Source: CAVPMW01 sp963706515 (GTDB lineage Bacteria > Chloroflexota > Anaerolineae > Anaerolineales > UBA4823). Taken from it: DNA of 64,000 nt. Of the stretch, positions 47,419-56,919 are shown piece by piece. Positions within the stretch are counted from its first letter, which is position 1. Each line of letters starts with the position of its first letter. The notes beneath the pieces were generated by a model that searched no databases, was not told the DNA's origin, and was given only the letters and a program-made list of their open reading frames with translations. The stretch covers positions 248,001 to 312,000 of the forward strand of contig CAVPMW010000017.1 in assembly GCA_963706515.1 (NCBI GenBank), in the 5' to 3' direction. The position numbers and the translations under genes are program-made.

Positions 47419-47719
47419 GACCAATTTTTTATGGCGGAATCCTTGCAGAATTGTCAGGTAATTTATTGAAATTTTGGGCGTATTATCACGGTCTTATAAC
47501 GCAGGACAGTTATAGTAGTGGATGTAAGCGGAGGTTTGCTCTTATGAGCAGCTGGAGCCGAAGGGGGATCGAAGCGGGGAACTAGGGACCAGTAAACCAA
47601 ACCGTTTACGGAATAATCATTCGGGGGGATTTCATCATAACAAAAACCTGGAGAATTCTCCAGGTTTTTGTTTCCGTGGAGGAAGCGGTCCACTGGATAT
47701 TCTACGGTGCTCAGGCAAT
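47419..47719. terminator. Intergenic region with a bidirectional terminator at 47641-47670
   Basis: CAAAAACCTGGAGAA joins its exact complement TTCTCCAGGTTTTTG with no loop bases left over, a 30-bp perfect palindrome with A-run and T-run ends that can terminate both the plus-strand glmS transcript and the convergent minus-strand gene. The remaining ~270 bases hold nothing I can identify. Confidence 0.75.
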
Positions 47720-48907
47720 TTATTGGTAGGCATGGCGCATGCGGGAGATGGCTAAGAAGATGAGACCTGCCAGCGGCAGCATCATCGCCGGAACGAGGAC
47801 CACATCGTTCAAATTAATGCCTTCAGCCGGCTGCTCCTGGATGCTTGCAAGCCCGCGACCTGCAGCTTGCGGACCTGAAGGTATCAGCGCAAACTCCAGC
47901 GGTCGAGCCTGCTGATCCAGGCTGACCGCGGCAAGCGAGGCGCCCGGGAAAGGCTGAGCGGGCAGAGACTGCTGGACTAATTTAGGTAAATCGGGCTCCA
48001 CACCGGCGATCACCCCCAGCGCCTGGGGGATGAGCCGGTCAGAATTGATATAGCCTTTCCCCTGGCAGATCAGCTGGGTCGAGCCGCCGCCATCTAACAT
48101 CATTACCTTATCCGCACCGAAGCTGCGCAGGACCTTGGCAGCATCGACCTGGCGCGCAGAGGAGGTGCTGTAGATGAGGAGGGTTTCGTAACGCCGGTCA
48201 TTATTGCGGTCTTCGACCCCAACAAATGTCCGGGCGACGTAGCGATCGGCGTGTTTGTTCGCATCCTCGGCTAATCCGGCGATAATGGTCGGAGCGTTGG
48301 AAAAAGCGAACGATAACCTGTTCATCTCGCTGATGTTCACCCGGTCCTTCCAAACTTCTAACATGAGTTTTTTCCCGGGGAATTCTTTCTCGGCATAACC
48401 ATCGGTAAGGTAAGCACCGTCCGATTTCAAGGGGAAAGGAAGACGGGTCGGATATTCACCCATTAAAAAGAATTGGCCATTCGTGACACAATAAGCTTGA
48501 TCAGCATGCTCGCTGAGCTGCTTCCAGTACTGCTCGAGCGAGCGCTCGCGGAAGCGGGCATCGTTCCCGCCGAACATCCCCTTACCGCTGCCCGAGTCCT
48601 GGATATCACCATGCAGGGCGACGACTGAAGCGCCTTTGCTCAAGTCGATTACCTGGACGTAATCCGGGGCGCCTCCTCGATAATTCTTCTTGTACAGGCG
48701 GGTTCCATAATTTGAGCTGACCGACATGAAACCTTCTGGTACCAGCGGTTCCGGCGGGCTGGCCCAGACGGGAGCTGCATTCCAAACGAGCACCAGGCAG
48801 AAAAAGACCAGCAGACCAGCTGAAAAGATAGGGCTTTTGTGTCTGCGAGCGCCTCGCCTGACCGGTGGGATGGATCGCCGTAAGATTTCCATGGGACTAC
48901 CATTCAC
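47720..48907 (-). CDS. Exported phosphodiester glycosidase (NAGPA)-like protein
   Basis: 395 residues. A basic N-terminus and hydrophobic segment (~27-47, ending VWAS) act as signal or anchor. The NAGPA fold is seen in VALHGDIQDSG, AYCVTNGQFFLMGEYPTRLP and VMMLDGGGSTQLIC, with Asp-Gly-Gly-Gly as the conserved core. A second hydrophobic segment lies at the C-terminus (VLVPAMMLPLAGLIFLAIS). Family members cut phosphodiester-linked sugars; bacterial relatives sit in exopolysaccharide contexts. Substrate unknown. Confidence 0.8.
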   Translation of the reverse strand: MNGSPMEILRRSIPPVRRGARRHKSPIFSAGLLVFFCLVLVWNAAPVWASPPEPLVPEGFMSVSSNYGTRLYKKNYRGGAPDYVQVIDLSKGASVVALHGDIQDSGSGKGMFGGNDARFRERSLEQYWKQLSEHADQAYCVTNGQFFLMGEYPTRLPFPLKSDGAYLTDGYAEKEFPGKKLMLEVWKDRVNISEMNRLSFAFSNAPTIIAGLAEDANKHADRYVARTFVGVEDRNNDRRYETLLIYSTSSARQVDAAKVLRSFGADKVMMLDGGGSTQLICQGKGYINSDRLIPQALGVIAGVEPDLPKLVQQSLPAQPFPGASLAAVSLDQQARPLEFALIPSGPQAAGRGLASIQEQPAEGINLNDVVLVPAMMLPLAGLIFLAISRMRHAYQ

Positions 48908-49566
48908 TACTATTTCAGTAATTCATTTCGAACCGATCTAAATTTGATTATACCGATTCATTTTACTTTTACAATGAGCGATTGCACCAACATTGCGAGA
49001 ATGAAAGATCCATCATTTCCCGGGAGTATTCGTCCCGCGAAAAACGAAGAGGAACGAATGCAGTAACACCCGGTTCGAGAATTGTGGATTGATTTGAGGC
49101 AGGTAATTCATGGCAGGACTTCCTGGGATGATTATAGTACATATGTTCTAATTATGCAGCATAGTCTGCATGCAGCAAAAATTTTGCGAGTACTTGCGGA
49201 CTTGAGTTCACCGTAAAGCAATCCATCATTTCTATGCCGAAAAGATGAGATTGCTTCGTCGGTCGCCACAGAACGGCGCCCTCCTCGCAAAGACATTGGG
49301 CAAAAGGGTCTTTGCGAGGCTCGTTCACAGCCAAGCAATCTCATCACTAATGATTCAGAAAAGATGAGATTGCTTGACGGTGAAGTACACCGTGGTCGCT
49401 TGACGCGAAAAACAGCGTCGCTCCTCGCAAAGACATGCGGCGAATATTTTCCTCTGATTTATTATTTGGAGGTCAGATTTCTCGGCTTGACGCACCCCTG
49501 CATCTCTTATATACTGTTTTCAAGGGCCTCTACTCAAACTCAATAAAGCTAAAAAATAGGGAACAT
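48908..49566. repeat. Intergenic region with direct and inverted short repeats (49240-49440)
   Basis: GATGAGATTGCTT occurs at ~49244 and again at ~49364, each followed after 40-70 bases by CTCCTCGCAAAGACAT; between them GGTCTTTGCGAGG ... AAGCAATCTCATC (~49309-49347) is the same unit inverted. This is the dispersed GATTGCTTCG...GCAAAGAC type of repeat found in many environmental genomes. No gene is credible in 48908-49566, and I see nothing else in its first 300 bases. Confidence 0.6.
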
Positions 49567-49995
49567 ATGGCAATCTTCAAAGATAGTGAACAATTTTATG
49601 CAACCGTCGGAGAATTGATGGACCGGGCAAAGAAAGACCCGCAGGTCGGTCCAAAAATCGCCAAGTCTGGGATCGTGATCCAGTTTCGCTACAGCGAGCC
49701 TGAAGCACAGACCACGATCAACGCCAAAGATAAACCAACCCAGCCGGGATCGTTTTGCGATGTGACCCATGGAAAATCGGATCTGAAACCGGACGTTGTC
49801 ATGACCATGAAAGCCGATATTGCGCACGCTTTCTGGCTGGGAAAGGTTAACCTGATGGCTGCCCTGGCGAAGAAAGATATTGTTGCCAAGGGTCCGATTG
49901 CCAAGGTAATCAAGCTCGTGCCGGCAATTACGCCGCTATTTAAAGTCTATCCGCAGGTATTAAAAGAAAAAGGCTACGAGCGAGCTCGTTACTAA
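49567..49995 (+). CDS. SCP2 sterol-binding domain protein
   Basis: 142 residues from ATG 49567 (MAIFKDSEQFYATVG); the longer open frame from 49435 is non-coding repeat. The SCP2 fold is seen in SGIVIQFRYSEPEA, PDVVMTMKADIAHAFWLGKVN and AKGPIAKVIKLVPAITPLF. Such domains bind lipids or acyl-CoA; here it precedes an acyl-ACP reductase-like gene and lipid enzymes, so lipid carriage is the natural inference. Confidence 0.85.
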   Translation: MAIFKDSEQFYATVGELMDRAKKDPQVGPKIAKSGIVIQFRYSEPEAQTTINAKDKPTQPGSFCDVTHGKSDLKPDVVMTMKADIAHAFWLGKVNLMAALAKKDIVAKGPIAKVIKLVPAITPLFKVYPQVLKEKGYERARY

Positions 49996-50098
49996 ATAGC
50001 CTTGAGATACCGATGTGCAGCAGCCGGACGACCCAGCGCGCCCCTGACCTGGATGGACAGGCCGATATTCGCTCGAACGATGCGGAGCATCTCCGGAT

Positions 50099-51395
50099 GC
50101 ATCCCAGATCAATAAGTTTGCCTTCGTAATCCATCCGCTAGACATCAGCTACATCCACGATCACCCTCGCTTTGGCTGGACGCGCTGGTTTCCGGATGCG
50201 CTGATCGAAGAGATCGCCGCGCGCGTGCCGCCGGTCTATCTCGGGCGGATCAGCGGGCTGCAATCCCCGACCAGCGGGCAAAAAGTGGAGGGGTACCTGT
50301 TCTCCCTCGGCGCGACACCCCGCCAGATGCTCCGTAAAAGCGAGCGCCTTACCTATGCGCGTCTCCAACACACCGCCAGGATGGCTGAGAGGCGCGGAGC
50401 GCGCATCCTGGGATTAGGAGCATTCACGAGCGTCGTGGGGGATGCGGGAATCACGGTGGCGCGCGAAGCGAAGATAGCGGTCACCAGCGGCAACAGCCTC
50501 ACCGCGCTGACCGCGCTGGATACGATCAGGGCAGCGGCTACCAGGATGGGCATCTCAAACCTGGCGGACTGCAGGGCAATGGTGATTGGGGCGACGGGCT
50601 CGATTGGCTCGATCTGCGCCCGCCTCCTGGCAAGGGAGGTCCAGGAAATATGCCTCGTTTCCCTCGAGCCGGCGAAGCTGGTCGAGCTGCAGAAGAGCAT
50701 CCAGGCTTCAACCCCAGGCGTAAACGTCACCATTGCGGACAGCTGCAGATGACGGCTTGAGTAATTATGACCTGATCCTCACCGCGACCTCTGCCTTCGG
50801 CCAGCGGATCCTGAATATTACGCGCTGCAAACCGGGCGCCGTCATTTGCGACGTAGCCCGACCGCCCGATATCAGCCAGGCTGAAGCAGCGCTGCGACCG
50901 GACGTGCTGGTGGTCGAGAGCGGCGAGGTGACCCTGCCGGGAAGTGTCCGGTGCAGCTACGATATTGGGCTGGAGCCAGGGACAGCGTATGCCTGCCTGG
51001 CGGAAACAGCCTTGCTGGCTATGGAGGGCCGCTTCGAAGATTTCACGATTGGGCGAGAGATTACTACCGGGCAGGTTGAAGAAATATCGCGTTTATTCCA
51101 TAAACACGATTTTAAGCTGGCTGAGCTGCGTTCCTTCGGCAGGGTGCTCAGCGAGGAAGATTTCTATCACCGGCGATCTTTGGCCGAGCAATTTCGAGGA
51201 GACCCGGCAGGGTTTGCTCACTTCCAGCAGCGAGCTTCGATTCAGCTGGCGCAGATGCCTGTAATTTCAAAAGGCGTCTCGTCCAAGCCGACCAGGTATG
51301 GCAAATTTGCCTGGACCGGTCTGGCGGCGGGCGCAGGGTTGGGGATTCTCACAGCTTTTGGGTTTTACCGAGGACGAAAAAAGAAAAAAGGGTAA
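50099..51395 (+). CDS. Acyl-ACP reductase-like NAD(P)-binding protein, start unclear, frame broken once
   Basis: About 430 residues. N-terminal FAFVIHPLDISYIHDHP, then LGLGAFTSVVGDAG and TSGNSLTA, Rossmann loop CRAMVIGATGSIGSICARL, LILTATSAF, VICDVARPPDIS. This resembles cyanobacterial long-chain acyl-ACP reductases and similar proteins of Chloroflexota. A TM segment near the C-terminus (WTGLAAGAGLGILTAFGF) plus a Lys tail suggests membrane tethering. No ATG/GTG in frame precedes KFAFVIHP (an ATC at 50108 is the nearest position), so the start may be damaged. Frame changes near 50740. Confidence 0.7.
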
Positions 51396-51441
51396 AATTT
51401 ATAAACGCCGACTGGATGCAGGAATACAGGAGGAATTGCAC

Positions 51442-52569
51442 ATGGCCGATCAAATGGTAATCCTGGTCACGGGTGTATCTGAATATTGGGGCAGCCGGGT
51501 GGCAGCACGCCTGGTCGACCTGGCTGGCTCAAAAGACGAAGAACAGCGGGCAGATACTTCTTACCACGTCATCGGCCTGGATATCAACCCGCCTCAAGAA
51601 AAAATCAAGGGGTTGGACTTCATCCAGGCGGATATCCGGAACCCATTGCTGGTAGATTTGCTGAAGTCCGAGCAGGTGCATACCGTTTGCCACCTGGCAT
51701 TCCTGGAAAGCACCCGCCCCGCGGAGACGCCTTTCGACTACAACGTGATGGGGACGATGAAAGTATTCGGAGCCTGTTCAGAGGCTGGCGTGCGCAAGAT
51801 TGTTTACAAGAGCTCCACGGCGGTCTATGGAGCTTTGCCGGGCAATCCCGCATTTCTCAGCGAACGAAGCCCGCTCCAGGGGAGCCGGTCTTTCGGGATC
51901 ACGCGTGACCTGGTGGAGATCGAGGCGTTCTTGAACGGGTTCCGCCGCCAGGTGCCGGAGATGATCCAGACGACGCTGCGCTTCCCCAGCGTGGTTGGAC
52001 CGAGCGCTGAGACGCCGATGACGCGTTATCTCAAGCAGCCGTGGCATCCAACCCTGATGGGTTTTGATCCCTTGATGCAAATTATCCATGAAGAGGATGT
52101 GGTCGGGGCTCTGGTTTATGCGGCGCTCAATGACGTGCCAGGGGTATTTAACGTCGCAGCGGAAGGGGTAATCCCCCTGACCATGCTGCTGTCGCTGGCC
52201 GGGAAGATGCACGTTCCCGTATTCCACCCATTTGCCTACTGGGGACGCGCAATTTTGGGCCGGCGTGGATTACGATTTACGGACGCCGTTCCATACGAAC
52301 TGGATTACCTGCGCTACCCCTGGGTCGCAGACCTGGGGTTGATGCGCTCAGAGCTGGGCTTCGTTCCGCACTATACTGCCGAAGAGACCCTGCGCGAATT
52401 CGCTGGAGCGCAGCGCTTGCAGAAGTACATGCCTGAAACACTGGCGATGACCTACGACGAGGAGCGGCTGCGCGATACGATCGACCGGCGCCAGCGAGCA
52501 CGCTCACGCCAGGAGATGGATATGGCAAAGACCGGGGATGGCGCAGAGGAGGGCAATCTCGATGAGTAA
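51442..52569 (+). CDS. NAD-dependent epimerase/dehydratase-like protein lacking the usual Tyr-Lys pair
   Basis: 375 residues from ATG 51442 with AGGAGGA upstream. Extended SDR fold: ILVTGVSEYWGSRVAARLVD (nucleotide loop), HLAFLESTRPAETPFDYNVMG, KIVYKSSTAVYGA, then SFGITRDLVEIEAFL where YxxxK is expected; the tyrosine and lysine are replaced by Phe and Arg. It may bind NAD(P) without classic chemistry. 3' end overlaps the acyltransferase gene by 8 bp, so translation is coupled. Confidence 0.83.
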   Translation: MADQMVILVTGVSEYWGSRVAARLVDLAGSKDEEQRADTSYHVIGLDINPPQEKIKGLDFIQADIRNPLLVDLLKSEQVHTVCHLAFLESTRPAETPFDYNVMGTMKVFGACSEAGVRKIVYKSSTAVYGALPGNPAFLSERSPLQGSRSFGITRDLVEIEAFLNGFRRQVPEMIQTTLRFPSVVGPSAETPMTRYLKQPWHPTLMGFDPLMQIIHEEDVVGALVYAALNDVPGVFNVAAEGVIPLTMLLSLAGKMHVPVFHPFAYWGRAILGRRGLRFTDAVPYELDYLRYPWVADLGLMRSELGFVPHYTAEETLREFAGAQRLQKYMPETLAMTYDEERLRDTIDRRQRARSRQEMDMAKTGDGAEEGNLDE

Positions 52570-53810
52570 TGGCAATTATGACGAAGAGTCTGCCAAGGAC
52601 CAGCCCATCGTGGAAGAATTGGCTGGCGATACGACGGCTGAAGCTGAAATGGGCGTCGAAGCGACTGGCGTTGGCTCAGGCGAGGCGACCGGCGAAGCCG
52701 GCGGCAAAGCCGTCGGCGAGGCCGATGGGGAGGATGAAACCAGGGATGCAGCCGAGCTCCAGGAGGAGCTGGCTGAAGAGCTGGATGCGCTGATCGAGCC
52801 GCGTCCAGCAAGCTGCGCCGGATTACACACCACCGCCTTATTCTCCGCAGGGATTAATGGCGCTGCTCAGTGAAAACCTGGGGAAGCTTGCCCCCATTCG
52901 AGACCCTGGAAAAGCTGCGCTCAACGGTCCAGGATGACCTGCTCGACCCGGATACCTGGCGCGGAGTATGGTATGTAGTCAATTACATGGTCGACTCTCA
53001 AGCTGGTTTCATGAAGCGGCGCATGCGCGGGGATTACGAGGTCGACGAATGGGGCTATGACGAGGAATGGGTAAATGAAATCAAGCCTTTCTTCGATTTC
53101 TTGTACTTCCGCTACTGGCGAGTGCAGGTCAGCGGGCTGGAAAACATCCCGGAGGAAGGCAGGGCGCTCCTGGCTGCCAACCATTCGGGACAGATTCCCT
53201 GGGATGGCGCCATGGTTGCGGCAGCGGTAATGAACGAGCACCCGGCACAACGCCTGGTGCGCACGCTGTATGCCAGCTGGTTCCCGACTGCGCCGTTCCT
53301 CTCAACATTGATGGTCAAGATGGGGAATACGCTGGCTAACGAAGAGAATGGGATCCGCCTGCTCGAGCAAGAACAGCTCGTTGCGGTCTATCCCGAAGGG
53401 GTCAAAGGGGTGAGCAAGCTCTATAAAGACCGCTACCGGCTGGCGCGTTTCGGGCGTGGCGGTTTCGTGCAAATGGCGATACGCACCCAGTCGCCGATTA
53501 TCCCGGTCTCCGTCGTCGGAGCGGAGGAAACCTACATCTCCTTATATAATTCCGAGACCATTGCAAAGCTTTTCGGTTTGCCCATCTTCCCGATCACGCT
53601 CACCTGGCCGTGGCTGGGTTTGCTCGGATTCGTCCCCTGCCCACCCGCTGGTCGATCGATTTCGGTGCACCGATCCCAATGGATGAATACCAGCCGGAAG
53701 ACGCCGATAATTTTATGGTCGTCTCGCAGATCAGCGACCAGGTGCGCAATATCATCCAACAGATGGTGTATAAACGCCTGATCATGCGCAACTCGGTATT
53801 TTCCGGATGA
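52562..53810 (+). CDS. PlsC-like lysophospholipid acyltransferase with acidic N-terminal region, frame broken about three times
   Basis: The acyltransferase core lies in 52870-53640: AANHSGQIPWDGAMV (catalytic His and Asp), AVYPEGVKGVSKLYK, PIIPVSVVGAEETY. The true end continues in another frame after ~53635 (RWSIDFGAPIPMDEY ... RLIMRNSVFSG, stop 53810). Upstream, ATG 52562 opens a Glu/Gly/Ala-rich stretch (EELAEELDALIEP) that appears to join through PPPYSPQGLMALLSENLGKL after shifts near 52800 and at a CCCCC run near 52890. Together ~415 residues acylating a glycerolipid acceptor at the membrane. Confidence 0.78.
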
Positions 53811-53852
53811 GGAATTTATTCCCAAATCGTCTTCGTTAAAGAGCAGTTCGTA

Positions 53853-53882
53853 GGTGCGGTCGGCCTTGACCGCACCATTTTT
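53853..53882 (+). terminator. Terminator-like REP stem after the acyltransferase gene
   Basis: GGTGCGGTC (53853-53861) pairs with GACCGCACC (53868-53876), followed by ATTTTT. It may terminate the lipid operon, but the same stem recurs at 54701-54724 and decayed at 54013-54037, so it is also a REP-type repeat. Confidence 0.6.
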
Positions 53883-53906
53883 CATTCTCTTATAAAATCT
53901 TCATAG

Positions 53907-54074
53907 ATGGCTGAATATCGCCGGTCATTTGTCGAAGGTGGTACCTACTTCTTCACCGTCGTTACCGACAACCGCCTTCCCATCCTGATAACGGTTGAAC
54001 CCGGAAAGGATTGGTGCAGTCAAGGAGTGAGTGCACCCTACGATTGGCCAAAAAGGATGATTGGAAAACAATAG
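53907..54074 (+). pseudogene. Remnant of a REP-associated tyrosine transposase (RAYT)
   Basis: A 55-codon frame whose first 27 codons (AEYRRSFVEGGTYFFTVVT, then NRLPIL) match the N-terminus of Y1/RAYT transposases. The conserved His-containing core and catalytic Tyr are gone; after PIL the sequence jumps to unrelated codons that include a REP copy. REP stems lie on both sides. Confidence 0.6.
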
Positions 54075-54075
54075 A

Positions 54076-54552
54076 ATGCCAAAATATATTTCCGCAGAGG
54101 AATTTGAACTGCTGGTCAGAGAGCAAAGCAAATTCCTCCTCATCGACTACGATTGCTCACTCGTAAAGGTAAATGATTGGAAATATTTCATCGAAAACGG
54201 CACCACACGTGTTATGTATCTTATCGAGGGTGATGCTTTGGCACTTGGTATTGAACCAATTGGTGATGGTGCAAACCAATTGCTGAAACAAAATATCATT
54301 CCATCAAGTATTGATGTCTTCGTGATCAGTGAATGTCTTGATCCAACCTTGCGATATAGCGTCATAACAATTGGTGAAAATTGGTACATACATAATATTC
54401 AAGTCGAAATCAAGAATCGCACAAATTTATTAAAGAAATATTGCCAGAAGATGCTTCAAGGTGATTATTCACAATGGCCTGATATAAAGAAATGTCTCTC
54501 TGAACAAAGGAGTAGATTATATAAAAAACAGCCAACGCGTAGGTTGGGTTGA
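54076..54552 (+). CDS. Unknown AT-rich protein inserted between REP elements
   Basis: 158 residues from ATG 54076 (MPKYISAEEFELLV). Base composition is clearly more AT-rich than the neighbours, suggesting transfer. No signal peptide or membrane segment. Features: LLIDYDCSLVKVNDWKYF, MYLIEGDALALGIE, WYIHNIQVEIKNRTNLLKKY. It could be a small immunity or hypothetical protein, but I do not recognise it. The last codons (QPTRRLG) fall inside the REP repeat, so the original C-terminus may have been replaced. Confidence 0.55.
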   Translation: MPKYISAEEFELLVREQSKFLLIDYDCSLVKVNDWKYFIENGTTRVMYLIEGDALALGIEPIGDGANQLLKQNIIPSSIDVFVISECLDPTLRYSVITIGENWYIHNIQVEIKNRTNLLKKYCQKMLQGDYSQWPDIKKCLSEQRSRLYKKQPTRRLG

Positions 54553-54725
54553 GGGGCATTTTGACAGGCAATCTGACCTGCCCAAGACTTGCCCCGAAAC
54601 CCAACAACACATCGAACGTTGGGTTTCGCTTTAGATCGTATGGGATAATAGTGTAGGTAAACCGCTCAACCCAACCTACCGACTGATGCCGGAAAAGATT
54701 GGTGCGGTCAAAGTCGACCGCACCT
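54534..54725. repeat. REP/BIME-like repeat cluster
   Basis: GTAGGTTGGGTTGAG (54539-54553) pairs exactly with CTCAACCCAACCTAC (54665-54679). Nested within, CGAAACCCAAC (54595-54605) pairs with GTTGGGTTTCG (54618-54628). Beyond, GGTGCGGTC/GACCGCACC (54701-54724) repeats the stem at 53853. This pattern of nested REPs accompanies the RAYT remnant upstream. No gene. Confidence 0.7.
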
Positions 54726-54775
54726 TACGACTACATTTTCCGATCCTTGGCCTGACCGTTACGATTTTTTGCTTA

Positions 54776-56378
54776 TTAGTTCGAGCCAGTCACCTTATAA
54801 ATTTTCACCTGCCCCTCAACGCCTTTGAGTTCAATCAGAATAGATTCAATTTTGCAATCATGTTTTTGGAGCAAGTCCAGCACCCCGGGTGAACTGTATA
54901 TTTCTTCGGTCAGATAAATCTCATCCCCTCCGGCACTGCCTTGCACCCGTGAAGCGATATTCACGCGTCTGGCCAAAATAATCAATGCGATTGTTGAGCG
55001 TCACCGCAATCGCTGCCCCTCGGTGAATACCAATTTTTAGACTCAAGCTTCCATGATGTGAAGATTGATTCAATTGCTCGAAGCCCTCCCAGCATCTCAA
55101 GCGCCGCGCCAACTGCTTCCACGGGATGATTAAAGTTCGCCATAATCGCATCGCCGATGGTTTTGACAATGGCCCCGTGCTGATTCAAAATGGCCGTGTT
55201 CAAAATGCCGTAATGTTCCCGCACCAGCGCATACGCATTCAAATCTCCGATCTGTTGATAGAGTTGGGTGGAGCTTTTCAGGTCGGTGAACAAAATCGTC
55301 ACGTCCTTTATGCCAAAACCTTCCGCGTCTTGAAAGACTTCAGCGCGAAACAAATCATGAAAGGTTTGACTGGCAAACAACCGCTTGGCAGTCAGGCGCG
55401 GCGATGAATACGTATGGTCGGGCAAGCCTTGCATCGTAACGCTGGCATCTATCATTGTCTCGATCAGGTTGACCATCTCAGCAGTGAGTCCAGCGGCGGG
55501 TATTTCCATAGCCTGGATCCCCTCTAGAGGGATGGGGAAAAAGGCTACCAGGAGCGCTGCCCTGACGCTGGCGCTCTGTTCGAATTCGATAACGACCTTG
55601 CCCGGACGGATTGGATAAAAAGTTCCCGCGTAAGCGTAGAGGGCCTACGCTGAATTCACCCGGTTGCATTTCAGGCAGGGGCACCGCAAAGCCACCGTCG
55701 GTTAATTTGACCGCTATTTTTTGCGCCTCCGGCCTGGGTGTGCCGCTCGCGACCAGGCCAAAACTCTGTTGGCCGAATAAGTCATAACAAGAGAGTGCCC
55801 CTACGCCAACTTCTGTTTCGACAGTGATTTTTTCGCCGGGTGAAAACACTGAAAAATGTCTTTGGACGTAATGAAAAGCATCCTTGACCGGCATCATCCC
55901 GTTGATAATGGTGCTGGGTTCAAATAGATACTTGAAACAATACTCTTCCAGCGTCAGAGTTTCGGGATGATGAAATCGAAGCGACCGAACAGAAGGCGAG
56001 AGCGTGAAAGTAACTTGAACTGAGTCGTCCAGGTTCGGCATATCTTTACGGAAGCATAACTTGCAGGTGCTGTTGCGACTCAAGACTATGCAGGTCCCGC
56101 AGGCTCTGGCTGATCCTGCCGCAGCAGCCGCAGATGACGTCCCATTCCATATAGAATAGTCCGGCTTTCGCTCCATGCAGGAATAAGTCCACGGCTTCAT
56201 ACTCGTCCACACTTTTCTGTAAAGCCCATTGCAGTGGGCTGACGCGGAAGAGGTCTTCATCATTCGCAGTGCGGATGAATTTTTCCAATTTGGAAATCAC
56301 TCGGGGACCCCAATTTCGCACGCGTTCAATCTTCGCCAAAGCTTCTTCAAGATAATCGTCGTTGATTGTGAAATCCAT
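54776..56378 (-). pseudogene. Adenylate/guanylate cyclase (class III) with N-terminal extension, broken into several frames
   Basis: N-terminus MDFTINDDYLEEALAKIERV at 56378; then a region with PNLDDSVQVTFTLSPSVRSL and GALSCYDLFGQQSFGLV (DUF5939-like, possible); then the cyclase core VTILFTDLKSSTQLYQQIGD with metal-binding Asp, HGAIVKTIGDAIMANF, and ends ARRVNIASRVQGSAGGDEIY and VKIYKV. Frames change near 56050, 55640, 55070 and 54985. CheY-like or sensor domains are absent. It may make cAMP if intact. Lies in the accessory patch. Confidence 0.72.
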
Positions 56379-56919
56379 TTCTGCCTCTAAAAGGATTGGT
56401 GAAAACTATACAAGAACGATGTGGGTGCGGCCCAACGGTTTGCGTTACTGGCGCTGGGGCGGGGACGGTGAAGCCGTCCATGTGCAGTTTTAAGCCAAAG
56501 AACCAGCCGGTGGAGGTTTTGCCTCGATTGGTTCCATCATTCCTATTGTCGCTGGTTTTTCTGTTTTTGGCAATGAATATGTTCTTCAGGCTGATGGCTG
56601 AGCAGTTACCACAAATTATAGTATAAGCTGAAAAAAGTAAGATATTGAGAACAGTCAAAAAATGAATTGATTAGATTCTTCATGCTCTCCCTGTTCGCCG
56701 CCAGCGTCGGGCGTCGCCAGGGCGGACCGGGACGGCTGGATCGAACTGACCACGGATGCGAAGCAGCTGTGGGTGGAGGTGGAGAGGAAGTGACAGGACC
56801 TATAATGGTTGTTTTTGCGGGTTAATCGTTATAATGTCAATAACCCGCACGCCAGTATTTACTGAAAGAGATTGCACCCAAAGCTTTACCTCTAGAATTG
56901 TCCACCGAGCCAAAATTGT
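56379..56919 (-). pseudogene. Intergenic accessory patch with a transposase scrap (about 56479-56630)
   Basis: On the minus strand the motif GKTSTGWFFGLKLH matches the conserved core of DDE transposases of IS982/IS4-like elements; flanking residues (AKNRKTSDNRND upstream) agree loosely, but ends, catalytic set and inverted repeats are missing. The rest of the interval is non-coding apart from the duplicated tail at 56731. Confidence 0.4.
56731..56793 (+). pseudogene. Duplicated C-terminal tail of the gene at 57.7-58.0 kb
   Basis: DGWIELTTDAKQLWVEVERK then stop (20 residues) matches NGWIELTTDGEQLLVEVERQ from 57929, 17 of 20 identical or similar. No start or upstream domain. A leftover of a partial tandem duplication around the DUF4386 gene. 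Confidence 0.6.

Noticed and set aside
46132..47424. A 430-residue open frame antisense to glmS
   Set aside because: It mirrors GC-rich codon use of glmS, has no family motifs (His/Arg/Gln-rich), and glmS is unmistakable on the other strand.
49240..49440. CRISPR array
   Set aside because: Only two or three imperfect units in mixed orientation and without regular spacers; it is a dispersed repeat.
49940..50134. Minus-strand gene end (MLRIVRANIGLSIQV) before the acyl-ACP reductase-like gene
   Set aside because: Short, overlaps the SCP2 gene end and lacks a start or family match; cannot be supported.
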